The notes below the pieces were generated by a model. That model had not been told where the DNA came from and did no database searches. It was given only the letters and a program-made list of their open reading frames with translations. A DNA stretch of 64,000 nucleotides, taken from assembly GCA_963680875.1 (NCBI GenBank), contig OY804579.1, positions 20,507,804 to 20,571,803 on the forward strand, written 5' to 3'. The number at the start of each line of letters is the position of its first letter. Within the stretch, counting starts at the first letter, position 1. The translations under genes and the position numbers were made by a program. This document shows positions 32,700 through 44,019 of the stretch, piece after piece. Origin of the DNA: Bathymodiolus brooksi. Taxonomy: Eukaryota; Mollusca; Bivalvia; Mytilida; Modiolidae.

Positions 32700-34630
32700 G
32701 GTATTGCTCAAGAACGTTACGCGCGCTATTGGTGATACTTTGACTAAATAGAACATGAAATAAGTAAAACGAATGTAGATTTTTTTTAGATTGATGGATT
32801 TTTATTTCCGATACATGCTTGAATAGGGAATTATACGAATATTTGTTTTATTGTATTAGATTAGGTTTATTTTTGCTTTTGAAAACGAATTTAATGGAAG
32901 AAAACGTCGTTAACACACAATTTTCTCATGTAACGCGTTACAAAATATCCGTATGTCTTTTACATTTTTCTCAGTAAAAACCTAAAAATATGTTTTTCGG
33001 ACCATTTTTTTTGTGAGACCGGAAGCAGAGTCAGCGTGTTCTATGACCCCATTAACGATTTCTAATTAAAGCAATGCTTGAAGGAAAAAATCGGTAAGTT
33101 TATGGAAAGGAAAGAACGTAACGCTGAAGGAAAAACATCTGCATGCCAAATACCAAGCTTTATTTCAGCTATGTTTCACAAAATTTTCACAAAAAAAGTA
33201 TACATATCAAATGTTATTATCTTCAAAAACGAAAAAGTCTTTTCAAAAATTATTTTTTTAAAGCAAGTTAAAAAATATTCCTAAAGGAGTAAGGTCAACA
33301 AAATGTCCAGTTGCAACTTGACGTAAAAAAAACACGAAATATAAAACTTTACACATTCGAAACTATATTTTTCGTTCATATTTCGTGCTAAATCCAAATA
33401 ACGAAAAATATTCATTTTCAGTGGCAGAGAATGAACTTAACAAACTCGATTTCGGATAAAAATTACGATTTCTACGTAAAATTGTAGAACGTTACCCAAT
33501 TTGTCCAGTAAACGTTTTTTCTTATCGACGGCAAAATAACGTTGCGCTACTTCTATATTTTTCTATAGTTTTCTATTAAAATTAAAACAAATATACAACA
33601 ACTAAGAAAAGCGAAGCTAAAAACAAACAAACGATATCAAAACTTGAAAAACAACAAACAAAAGAGCGAAAACAAAATACAAAAATATACCAAACCTGAA
33701 AAAATAACGATGTGTTTCCGCTTACTCAAGCGACCCTAATTAAAAATGAATTCATGACCGTAATTTTTGTGTGTGTCATTTTTGAACAAGCATTGCAAAA
33801 AAGAATATGTGCATTGTAGAAACTATAATTATATAATAGTTAAAAAAAATCGCGAAATATATAAATATGAAAATTAAAAATGTGAACTGAATTGTTTTAA
33901 TTATAATTTCACTAGATTATACATAAGATATTACGAGAAATTTTCAGGAATACAACGTATACAATCAATCAATAAACAAACAGAATATGATAATCTCGTT
34001 TTAGAGCAAAATATACTTTCAAAGAAAAAATGATAAAGTATTGTCACATAACATAAACAATAAATAAATACTAAAAGAGAATACAAACGAAATAAATAAG
34101 CAAACAAACAAACATTTAAATAAACACCTAAAGGAAAACACCAACAACACAAATATATACAAGCAAGCCAAAATAAAATAAAAATCAATAAAAACAAAAA
34201 GTGAAATTCCGAAATATAGAACAATACATCAAAACACACACACACCACCTCCATCCTAACCAAACCCACGGTATGCAAACACAAATAAGGAAGAAGAAGA
34301 AATGAAAAAGAAGACGCGAAACGTTCTTTTCAATGTTAATTATGTGTAACGTCAAGTGTCGCCAACATCGCGCGTAACGTTGAAGATTCCATTAACTGCA
34401 AGGTAGATAACTCTTGGAATATCTGAGAGTTACATAGAGAATCAAAATACAGTAAATTTTAAAATGTTCTATATATAGGTGCAGATGTAAAGGGGAAATC
34501 CCACATTTACACGGAGGTCTTCAATACCTAATATATTATATTAAAATAGAGAAAAATTCCACTTTTTACATGTCCCCAAAACAGACGGAGCAAATTAAAA
34601 AAAAAAATGGCTTAATGTTGATGCGGCAAT
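32700..34630. other. AT-rich, A-rich spacer
   Basis: About 1.9 kb with no recognisable gene. Part (33580-34260) is A/C-rich low complexity, producing an artefactual hydrophobic minus-strand frame. Confidence 0.5.
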
Positions 34631-34632
34631 GA

Positions 34633-35345
34633 ATGGCTGATTATCTTTGGATACATATGTTGACTCATCCTGAAAATTTCAAATCTAGACACATATATAG
34701 TATAAAGAAAAAATTACAGAATAATTATGAGACATTGTGGAAAATTAACTTAAACAAATGTGAGAAACTTAGGACATATAGAAAATTTAAGTTTATATTT
34801 GGATACGAAACTTATATTTCTGATATTAGAAATAGTAGCCATAGAAACATTCTTACACGTTTTCGTACTAGTAACCACAAGCTCCATATTGAAACCGGTC
34901 GATATACCCGTCCAATTACTCCTGTTGAGAACCGTATATGTTCCAATTGTAACTCTAAAAGTGTAGAAGATGAAATTCATTTTCTAATGTATTGTCCTAA
35001 GTTTGAAAACCTCAGAAGAGAACTCTTTTCAAATGTTCTTAATTATAATGCTGCTATATTAAGTGCAGAGGATAAATTTGTTTGGATATTGAGCAACGAA
35101 GATCCATCTTGCGTCAGAGAACTCGCAAAATTTATCCACTCGTGTTTTCAAATGGCACCATAGTTCTCTGCATGCATGTTTTATATTTTATCTTTTCCAA
35201 ATACAGTTATCTCTCTTTCATTGCCTCCCAAATGCAAACTATAATAAATAATTTTATTTGTTATTTTATTATGTCATTCTTTCATGTACTATCTCATAAT
35301 CTTTGTCAACCTTAATGTTCAATTATTGAGCTTTCTTTAATAAAG
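34633..35345 (+). mobile_element. LINE C-terminal fragment with zinc knuckle and 3' tail
   Basis: The frame 34633-35163 encodes KLRTYRKFKFIFGYETYI, then HKLHIETGRYTRP and the knuckle RICSNCNSKSVEDEIHFLMY followed by C, then VWILSNEDPSCVRELAKFI. It closely resembles the fragment at 40727-41572, so both derive from the same LINE family. A T-rich 3' region runs to a GCTTTCTTTAATAAAG-like end near 35345. Reverse transcriptase and endonuclease are absent (5' truncated). Confidence 0.82.
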
Positions 35346-35505
35346 TATTTCGTATTTCATATATTATTGTCTTTGTTCTTGTACTTTCAATTTCTTGTAT
35401 GAAAACAAAATATCATTTATATATATATTGTGTATTGTATGTATTGAAATTCATTTGTATGCAACACTTTTCTATTTTTAAAATAAACAATTACAAAAAA
35501 AACCA

Positions 35506-35952
35506 AAACAATCTGGTTGAATAATACCTGCGTCACGTTTTTAAGCTACTTCCACCAGCTTTTAAAACATTGTCACGTTACTGACTTCACAAATGGGATA
35601 GCCTAATGACTCGGAAGAAATGTATGACATGAACTTTGAACTGAAGGTAATTGTGACATTTAATAATAGATTTCAATTAGGGGCCAAAATAAATAAACAA
35701 ATATATGGAATAAATCTGTGGTATGACTCAGGGAAAACGATGTCGGCGAGATAAACTCTATCTGCAGGCAATTAATTGTATTGAAAATTAAAAAAAAATA
35801 CAAAAGTTCCTAAATTTGATATAGAGTGAACGGAGATCCCGACTACCATCGATGATAGCCTATGTCTAAATACTATTCTCCTGGTTGTTCAGAGGACAAA
35901 AGCAATCCAAAACGGGAATCATTATTGGACCAGACACCCTGATAGACAAGAA
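35506..35952 (+). repeat. Segmental duplication, copy 2
   Basis: Second copy of 31886-32312, in the same orientation, 3.62 kb downstream. It starts directly after the LINE 3' region. The two copies bracket both LINE fragments. Confidence 0.9.
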
Positions 35953-36430
35953 AAAGCCTCTGAAAAACAAATAACACAGCTATCTAGTAGTACCACTGAA
36001 AAGTCGTGTGAAAGATGGTCTAACATAGAATTAGAGGGCCATGCAAAATTTTTCTCACGTCAAGCACAGCGACAACAATTTTTTTTATGCAATGCATTAA
36101 ATAAGACATGCACATACAAAATTAACAATAATACTTTTCCTTATTAACTTCATCACCCAAATTGTTTTTTTTGCAAGCAATTCAAAATAAAATATTAATC
36201 TGTTACTTTAAACGTCTTTGAATTATAAAGATGTAAAGTAGAAGTATAGTTTGGGTAACAACTAAAATACGTAAGCACTGTTCATTGCATAAATATCATT
36301 AAAATTACGAAGTTCATAACCAGGAAAACATTAATATTTTGACGTACATTAATTTAATTCTTTATTTACTCAATGACGTACATTGTATTTATTAAACAAA
36401 CGTAATATCTAAGTCAATCACAACAATCCA
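35953..36430. other. AT-rich spacer
   Basis: Nothing recognisable. Confidence 0.5.
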
Positions 36431-36432
36431 TG

Positions 36433-36717
36433 CTAGGACCGCGCGGGTGGCTCAATGAATTAGGTAGTTGGATTACCTAACAACTCATACAAGCCTTTCA
36501 CCAATACGACGTGGGTTCGCACCCGGCTTTGTAAATTACAAAAAGGATGCACTCGACTCGCAACCACAAGTGATGAAGTTTATCAGTTGCTTGCCCATGG
36601 TCGGTGGTTCTCTCCGGGTACTCCGGCTTCTTCCATCACTAAAACTGGTCGCCATGGTATAGCTGAAATATTGCTGAAAGTGGCGTTAAACACCAAAAAT
36701 CAATCAATCAACAATCC
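36433..36717 (+). repeat. tRNA-derived SINE, subfamily A, full length
   Basis: The best copy in the window. The head GACCGCGCGGGTGGCTCAAT contains the A-box, and GTGGGTTCGCACCC is the B-box. Then come the body (CAAAAAGGATGCACTCGACT), the CTCCGGGTACTCCGG box, ATAGCTGAAATATTGCTG, GTGGCGTTAAACACC and an (ATCA)n tail. Confidence 0.9.
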
Positions 36718-37546
36718 ATGCTCTAGCACTGTATCTGTACTTTCTGTGTCCATACACTGGTTAGTCATGTCCAATTGTATCACAGTGGACCCATACCTGA
36801 AAAAAATACAGCATAGCAACATAATCTTTGTTTCAGGATTCATGAGTGTCGGGGTGGTGAGATGGGTTTTAACAACTAATTCTACTAAGGCACTTGATGC
36901 TATATCAATACACAATTATTTTGATCGTCGACGGTAGATGGAAGATTTTTTCTTTTTAGCAATTACTACATCATTCCATATTTCTATTTCGTACAGTAAG
37001 CTATTTATGACATTATATTTTCGATGTTCATTTGTCTGTTTTCGAAGACGTTTTAAGGTAAAACCATTAAAGAAATCTTCTTAGCACAAGGCATTTCAAG
37101 TAAATCAGTTTATTTTATGTCTTTGGAAAGCTAAAGTACAATGAAGTAGTCAACACCTAAACACACACCCGATTTTTCTGTGAAGCTTAGCCTGCAAGTC
37201 ATTATGGTGTTCAGACATGTTATTTGTAAATTATTTAATATCTACGTTTTTATTTTAATTTTTGTTGTACTTGCAACGTTAAATACCCTCGATGAACTAC
37301 AAATTCAGAGTCGTTCCGGAATCTAATAACCCAGTTATGGTGGGTTGACATTGGAATACCAAAAAAATATAAGCATAAAAACCGTCTGTAAGCAGTAGGG
37401 TAACAATCGTATTCCCAAAGTATCAAAATAAAAGCGGGACAAACCTCTAATGAAATTTATATTTTAGATATATAAAAAGTTAAAATTGTAAGAAACAATG
37501 CTATTAAGATGAGAGGTAAGAATATTCACAGCAATGTGCTTAGAAA
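36718..37546. other. AT-rich spacer
   Basis: No gene or boundary found. Confidence 0.5.
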
Positions 37547-37550
37547 TATA

Positions 37551-39057
37551 CTAGTCAAAATAAGAAACGTTACATCAGTTTTTCATATTTTTTGTTTCAG
37601 CAGGTGCTCCATACATATGTTTTTAATTAATTAATATAAAAATTAGGTTATTAGCCTATCGATTCCGGCATTGTTATTTTTCTACAGAATGGCGTTACGT
37701 CAGTTTCGGGAATTCACGTTTTTCATCATTTCGATAATTTAAAATGTATGCAGGTGTGCTCGATTAGAATTAAAGGTCTTAAACTGTGTTGTTTGCAATT
37801 GTAAACAAAAGGCCACTTCAACAAACAATTTTTCTACACGTAAGTCTATGCCCGGCTTACTCCAAAACGAGAGGGAACGTGCCGTTGAGATGTTTCAAGC
37901 CGGAATGACACAAACAGAGATATCAAACCATTTTAATTGCTCAAGATTGACAATTTACAGATTGTTCGTTCGTGTAAGAGCAACCGGCACAACATCTGAT
38001 CGTCGACGTAGTGGTAGACCACGAGAAACGACGTTACGTCAAGATAGACACATCACACTAATCCACTTACGTAATCGCTTTGTTACTGCTGTGGACACAG
38101 CAAGGCGAACTCCTGGTATACGTAACAGCATAATTTATGACCAAACAGTTCGTAATCGGTTGCGTCAGTCTGGTCTCCGTTCACGTCGCCCTCTCAAAGG
38201 TATGGAGTTAAAACGTCGACACAGGATTGCTAGGCTTCAATGGGCACGTGCACGTCTTCGGGGGAGGCGAAGCACTTGGCAGAACATTATGTTTTCTGAT
38301 GAATCCAAGCTTAATTTGAAAATTAGCGACGGAAGCGTGCATATTTATTGTCGTCGTAGGGAACGTTTCGCTGATGGTTGTGTAAAGGAAACTGACCGAT
38401 TTGGAGGCGGTGGTGTAATGGTATGGGGTGGAATTAGTCATGTTGGAAAGACTAACCTTAAAATAGTGGTTGGAAACTTATTCGTTATCGTGACGAAATC
38501 TTGGCTCCAATTGTACTCTCGTTTATTCGAACACATCACTTCAATCATGTTTTTCAGCAAGATAACGCTAGATGCCATATTTCACGTGTTGCCATGAACT
38601 TCCTTAATGATAACCACATTCGCACTCTACCTTGGCCGGCATTATCACCAGACTTAAATCCCATCGAACATTTGTGGGATGAGCTTGGAAGACGCGTCCG
38701 TAGACGAGTTAATCCCCCTGAATCTATTGATCAGCTTCAAAGGGCACTCATAGATGAGTGGAACAACATTCCACAGGCATTTGTCATGCGTCTGACAGGA
38801 TCTATGCGCCGTAGATGTCTAGCTGTCATCAATGCAAGGAGAGGACACACACGCTATTAAACTGTTATTTACGTTTTTATGGTGTTCCGTTTTGTTGCGC
38901 TCCCTTACAGTTAAAGTTGAACTGAAATGAATTGTGTGTACATGTCTATGTTCATAACGACATAAAGACTTGAAAACAATAATTTATCATAAAATATTGT
39001 TTGTATTAAAAATGTTATAAAAATAGAAAGAGGTGTAACGTTTTTTTTTTTGACTAG
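37551..39057 (+). mobile_element. Tc1-like DNA transposon, well preserved
   Basis: The terminal inverted repeats start CTAGTCAAAATAAGAAACG at the left and CTAGTCAAAAAAAAAAACG (inverted) at the right. Each is flanked by TA (37549-37550 and 39058-39059). The total is 1507 bp with one transposase gene. Only the right-end homopolymer and one coding frameshift depart from an intact element. Confidence 0.94.
37848..38860 (+). pseudogene. Tc1-like transposase (DD34E), one frameshift
   Basis: The reading starts at ATG 37848. Residues about 1-60 form a paired-type helix-turn-helix (ERAVEMFQAGMTQTEISNHF), followed by the linker GRPRETTLRQDR. The second DNA-binding part is SIIYDQTVRNRLRQSGLRSR. The catalytic triad is complete: FSDES (Asp codon 38298-38300), FQQDNARCH (Asp about 38560) and PDLNPIEHLWDE (Glu 38666-38668). 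Exactly 34 residues separate the second Asp and the Glu, the DD34E signature of Tc1. The Gly-rich GGGGVMVWGG box is intact. A single frameshift between about 38475 and 38490 separates the two halves (frame 37848-38597 and frame to 38860). The length of about 337 residues is normal. It is probably inactive in this copy, but a very young family member. Confidence 0.92.
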
Positions 39058-39343
39058 TATATATATATTAACTTTGAGATCCAGTGGGACAGATATATTG
39101 TATGGTTGTCACTTGCTTCTAGACGTTTGTATAATATACTTTATTTCCTGTGACTGTATAATGAATTCTTCATTATCCTATACAATATATTAAAAATTGC
39201 TGAGTTAGATTGCTGTCAAATTATAATATTAAGTATATATGTACCATCTACACACGCTTATACACATGTCTTACGTCTATCCCTAGATTTTCCTTACGAG
39301 ACAAGGTAACACTACGACTATTGAAGCTCCTTTTTTAGGGAGT

Positions 39344-39432
39344 GGATGTGGTCGAGTGGTCTAGGGCGCTGGACGTAAGGCTAAGCGAATGGTGCTGCAG
39401 TGTATCAATGGTGTGGGTTCAAATCCCGTCGA
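39344..39432 (+). repeat. tRNA-like sequence (Leu/Ser type arms; pseudogene or SINE head)
   Basis: An A-box-like TGGTCGAGTGGTCTAGG (39349 onward) and a very good B-box, GGGTTCAAATCCC (39415-39427), are spaced as in class II tRNAs with a long variable arm. The acceptor stem ends do not pair convincingly, so a functional tRNA is unlikely. Confidence 0.5.
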
Positions 39433-39789
39433 GGGAAGAACAAAATTTGACAGCTCTAAAATCTAATTCTAACACTGTTTGGTTTAATTTTCAGACGTAT
39501 ATATATATATATGGTTTTTTTGTTTTTTTTTATGCAGTACTAATGTAAATTATTCATGTCCACGTGACTTGATAAAAATGTTTGTGCTATAGACGGGTTT
39601 ATCCACAGCTTATCTCAAAACCATGGGCGCTGCCATTAGAGGTCACGTGCTGCGTCGGCCATAACACTCGTGAAAGATAACACACGTGCATCAATAATCT
39701 ATAGTATATCATTAGTAAACATTAGCTGTCTTTTATTTTCACATCGATTTTTTTGTATTATTTCTTGTATTTATATGTGAAGTAAAATA

Positions 39790-40645
39790 TAAAAAAGGTG
39801 GTGGTAATTCGTGTGCCGTCAACGGTTGTTCAAATAATTGCCGTAAATTAAATGAATGGAAACAAACTTTTTGTGAATTACATCAACAAAAACATGAAGA
39901 CTGTTCTTGTATGATTCCATATAGACTACATACGATGCCCTCTAATGAGTCAATGCGATTACAGTGGGCAAACACTTTAAATAGAAAATCCCTCTCTAAG
40001 CAGGTATTTGCTTGCTCGGAACATTTTTTGGACGGAAAACCGACAGAAAGAAACCCAAATTCCGGTGATGCTGTTTCTACATCTTCAGGACATAAAACGG
40101 AACACCTTCCAGAAGCTATCTGTCAGTTTAATGTTCTTGAATCGTCAAGTGTTAGCGCCGGGACACAATACAAATATTCACTGTTTTAGGAAAAGATGAT
40201 CACACATACGCGAAACCATGGACTGACAACCAGACTACGCTTACACAGACAAAAATACTTTGCATAGACGAAAAGGGTGTTCAAGTTATCACTGAAACCG
40301 GTACGCTGTCGGCAAAAGGCAGTATAGTGACAGAGTGCGGCTCTTTGTTGTAAACCTGGGTAACGAAAGATATATTTTTTACTTTGGTTAAACTATTGAA
40401 AATAGAAAATACATTTTCTTTCCAACTCGATGTCGCCGATCAGTTGCTTCTTGTGTTAATGAAACTAAAATTAAATATATTGTTTTAATGATTTAGCCCG
40501 TAGATTTGGAATTTCAAAAGGTTTAGCCAGTAGAATGTATAATTCATGGATGCCAGTTCTTGCTGAAAAGCTTCAAGGCTTGGTAGTTTGGTTGCCGCGT
40601 GAAACTATACGAGCAGTCGTGCATACGAGTGAATCACTGAAATAA
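39790..40645 (+). pseudogene. THAP-domain / HTH transposase remnant
   Basis: From about 39793 the frame reads NSCAVNGCSNNC (C-x4-C start of a THAP zinc finger), then LHTMPSNESMRLQWA, and VFACSEHFLDGKPTERNPNS (C-x2-H end), stopping at about 40189. The 'DGKPT..NP' extension is characteristic of THAP fingers in transposons of this group. Further fragments follow: ILCIDEKGVQVITETGTLS (about 40256) and, about 40493-40644, NDLARRFGISKGLASRMYNS, WMPVLAEKLQGLVVWLPRE, a helix-turn-helix as in DDE_Tnp_4 proteins. The DDE domain is missing. The gene is broken by stops, frameshifts and the LINE insertion. Confidence 0.75.
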
Positions 40646-40689
40646 AAGAAAAAAAAGTGTGGGGGGGGGGGTGGGGGGGGGGGGTGGAG

Positions 40690-42100
40690 GTAGTGTGTGT
40701 TTTAATTCACCCATGTTTTTTTTTAAATGTGTATTGCATTGCCTTATATATTAATTGTCAGTAAATTTAATATTATTAGAACAAAGTTGCAGTTTGTAAG
40801 ATATTTCATGTTTACATACATGTGTATAAATAGATTTTGTGTACACATAGGGAATACGTACCAATCTTGCAGTACAGTCAGAACTAGGCCGGTTCCCTCT
40901 TCATTTCGATATATTCAAGCAAATTTAAGATTTTGGCATAGACTTGAAAATCTGGATTCATCTTTCCCACATCTTAAAGCTGCATATAAATGTACTAAAA
41001 ATTTATATGAAGGCAAGCCACCATCATGGTATGGCTCTGTAAAACATATTTTGCAAGATATGCCAAGCTTAACAAATTTCTTGACAGACAAAACATCAAC
41101 CTTTAAATATAAATGCAATAAAATTGTAAAACAACACTATTTGGAATTGTGGACAAAACAAGCCCATTCACTGAAAGAGGGAAAATTAAGAACTTATTTA
41201 AAAATAAAAACCAATTTTGGATATGAGAATTATTTGTCAATCATTAAAAATTTTGAGCAGAGAAGAAGGTTGTCCAAATTAAGAATATCAGCTCACAAAT
41301 TACAAATAGAAATAGGAAGATACCAGGGTACTCTCCGGGAAAACCGCATCTGTTGCAGGTGCACTTCGGGTCAGGTAGAAGATGAGATCCATTATTTACT
41401 TCATTGTACTTGCCATGCAAACCATATGGAAATTTTTACTACATATTTGACATCTGAGTGTCAAAATTTTCAAAATTTAGATGACAAATGTAAACTCATA
41501 TGGATCTTAAATAATGAAGACCCAACTATACTCAGATATCTTTGTCAATATCTTTTATCAACAACTATTTGATTAAATGGAATTGGAGATCTGCAAACTG
41601 GATGACCTGCATTGAGCATGAGAAAGAAAATATTCTTTTTGGCATCGTCCCTTGATGCTCACTGCTGGTTATCCAAAAGCTCTGATCCCTTTCCATGTTC
41701 CAAACAATATTCCTTCCACATCAACATGGCCGGTCTGCACTAGACACAAGTAGGACTTTATTCCTTTTAGCATCGACTCAAGGTGTCTCTTGCAGACTGG
41801 TGATGAATCACCTGATATATATGTATATGTTCTCTCTCATCCCCCCCTCCCCCCTCATATATATGTGAGTAAGTGTATGTACGTTTATGTGCATATATCT
41901 CTTTTCCTGCCCGAGTGTGCCTGCACCACAATTATTGATATTTCACGGCGAATATTTAGGTTGATATATTGTTGTTGTGTATCAATCATAATTGTTATTT
42001 GCATATGCCCTCCTGGGGCCCTGATTTGGTTAATAAACTTATTTCTATTTCGTACCCTGTCATGGTTATAAATAAAACATCGATTGTTCTTGTTTGTGTA
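40690..42100 (+). mobile_element. LINE C-terminal fragment inside the ISL2EU-like element
   Basis: The frame 40727-41572 (the first about 45 residues probably not original) carries FRYIQANLRFWHRLENLD, YEGKPPSWYGSVKHIL, KLRTYLKIKTNFGYENYL, HKLQIEIGRYQGTLRENRI and the knuckle CCRCTSGQVEDEIHYLLHC, ending KLIWILNNEDPTILRYL. It is the same family as 34633-35345 but better preserved. The 3' region runs to about 42060-42100 (GGTTAATAAACTTATTTC). It is preceded by a G-run (40662-40683). Confidence 0.82.
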
Positions 42101-42504
42101 TATAAATATGTAGACCTGTGTGTTTAATGATTATTATTAAATAAACGTAATTTTACAAATATTCTGTATGAAGTGTATAATCTTATTAAATCACCACTTA
42201 TCATAAATATAACGATATAGACATTTTTTCCCTATGTTACGCTATTATTTAGGTCAACGAACACACAATTTCAATGACAATATAAACAAACACTTTTAAA
42301 TAGTGTGGATCCATTGTGTCTTTTATTAAGATTAGGAAACAACACACATTTTCCTTCAAAAATCGTAAACTTCTGCGAGTATGTAATGCTTGTTGTTTCT
42401 GTGTGTTTATCTACATTCACGACCTTAATGGCGGACGGAACAATTATGTCACCTAGCGGCGGCGTGCAGTACTAAGGGGGATAATTTGAAAAACCCGTCT
42501 ATAA

Positions 42505-42995
42505 TTAGCGATTGGCGAATGTTGTCAAGGAAATTTGTAAATGTTAAAATTGCTATAGTTATGCAACAATATATGAAATGAATGAATACAAACAAAGAGT
42601 CTAATGAATTTTCGTCTAATGTTTTTGTTCTCATCAAACATGCAAGAGATCGTCGAGCAGATTACAACATATACAAGTCCCGTTCATTTGTCTGATAACG
42701 GGGTTTGTTGTATGTGTTAAATTGTATAATTACTGAGTTGTGTGAAAATACAACATTATTCCAGTTCTGGAATATTTAATCACTAGAAAACGAAATCAAT
42801 GATAATTGAAATTAAAAGTGCTATGTAATTATAATGCATTAGAAAATGACATAGTTTACCATTGGTTGTATGGAGCAATTCCCATGATGAATGTTCAACA
42901 AATCATTTGACTTTTTATAGATATAATTCAAATAAGGCTTATTGCCATTATGCAATGCTTCAATGTGATATCAAGTGATAGTAAATAAGGAAAGA
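42505..42995. other. Upstream region of calcyphosin-like first exon A
   Basis: No repeat was recognised. If exon A is a true first exon, the promoter lies here; a TTTATAGATATAA stretch near 42914 could act as a TATA-like element. Not established. Confidence 0.35.
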
Positions 42996-43371
42996 ATGAT
43001 GTCGTCTTCATCCAATATTACTGCTGATGTTTTGATCGGTATAATTCGGGATCAATGTCTCCATAAAGGGCAAAATGGAATCCGAGGACTCAGCATGGTG
43101 TTCAGGAAAATGGATATTGATTTTTCTAAAGGTATTGTTTATGCTGAATTACGAATTGCCATAGAACGATATGGTTTACATATGTCTGAGGGATATTTAA
43201 GTACATTGTTCCATGCTTTGGATGAAGATAATAATGGCTGGATAGACTTTGCAGAATTTATGAGAGCTTTAAGATCTCCACTGAATGATAGGAGAGTCGG
43301 TGTTATTATGGAAGTATTTGATCACATTGATGTAAACAACGATGGTGTTCTTAGTATAGAAGATCTGAAAG
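42996..43371 (+). CDS. CAPSL: Calcyphosin-like EF-hand protein, first coding exon A
   Basis: An open frame from ATG 42996 (or 42999) codes 125 residues plus one base, ending at donor AAAG|GTAAGA. EF-hand loops: 40-51 (DIDFSKGIVYAE), 76-87 (DEDNNGWIDFAE, canonical) and 112-123 (DVNNDGVLSIED). The order QCLHKGQNGIRGLSMVFRKM, then loop 1, is the hallmark of calcyphosin/CAPSL proteins (small Ca2+-binding proteins, about 200 residues, four EF-hands). Spliced to 61978-62207 in matching phase 1 it gives about 201 residues, the family's normal length. No separate partner exon was found between 43372 and 52446. Codon use and lack of stops indicate a live exon. Alternative: the 5' part of a tandem paralogue whose 3' exon was lost. 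Confidence 0.85.
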
Positions 43372-43613
43372 GTAAGAACAATGATGTGGATATAAAAATA
43401 CTACTGAGTTTACGGTCTGAAACGTTCCAGTAATAGTTTCGTACTCATACCCCAAAATCGTCCAATTAGAACGCTGCATTTCTGATTTGATGTTTTTCGA
43501 GTAAGAGTTTTTTTTACTGTAAGGCAAAGTATCGCATACGTATAGGACTCCAATTAAACCTTTAACCAATAAAAAAAGAGACGTATGCAATATAATCTAA
43601 TTGATTGGCATAA

Positions 43614-43893
43614 TGTCAGCAAATGGCTTGGTTTATGGTTTATGGTGTTTAACACAACTTTCAACAATATTTCAGTTATATCGTTGCGGTCAGTTTTATT
43701 GGTAGAGGAAACTGGAGTACCTGGAGAAAACCACAAACCTGTCACAAGTCACTGACAAACTTCATCACATCATGTTATATCGAGTACACCTCGCAGTGAA
43801 CGGGGTTCGAACTCACGGCTTTAGTAATGATTGGCACTGATTGCACAGGTAGTTGTAAATCCAACTACCATACGATCACGACCACGATGGCCC
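43614..43893 (-). repeat. tRNA-derived SINE, subfamily B, full length, minus orientation
   Basis: Read on the minus strand: GGCCATCGTGGTCGTGATCG head, B-box GTGAGTTCGAACCCC, GCGAGGTGTACTCGATATAA, TTTCTCCAGGTACTCCAG and a GTGTTAAACACCATAAAC tail. It sits about 240 bp inside the intron after exon A. It shares its 3' core with subfamily A (36433) but has a different head and middle. Confidence 0.85.
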
Positions 43894-44019
43894 AGGTTAG
43901 CAAATTGTAATATATTGTACTTTTAATATTACAATGATTACATTATTTAAATCTAGATCATCATTTATAGCCTAAAGATACTAGAGGTTGAAAAATAGGT
44001 TGTTACATTGAACTGTATA

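Larger units (their letters stand above)
39590..42501 (+). mobile_element. PIF/Harbinger-superfamily (ISL2EU-like) element with nested LINE
   Basis: TAGACGGGTTTATC at 39590 and its inverted near-copy ending at 42501 (AAACCCGTCTA) form short TIRs flanked by TA (39588-39589 and 42502-42503). Inside are a THAP-domain remnant and an HTH typical of ISL2EU-type transposases. A LINE fragment has inserted at about 40690-42100. No DDE nuclease domain remains. Total length 2912 bp. Confidence 0.72.

Noticed and set aside
33931..34284. 117-residue hydrophobic minus-strand frame
   Set aside because: A/C-rich low-complexity DNA read as Phe/Leu/Tyr; no family resemblance.
39344..39432. Functional tRNA gene
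   Set aside because: Good A- and B-box, but the acceptor and anticodon stems do not pair well; a pseudogene or SINE head is more likely.
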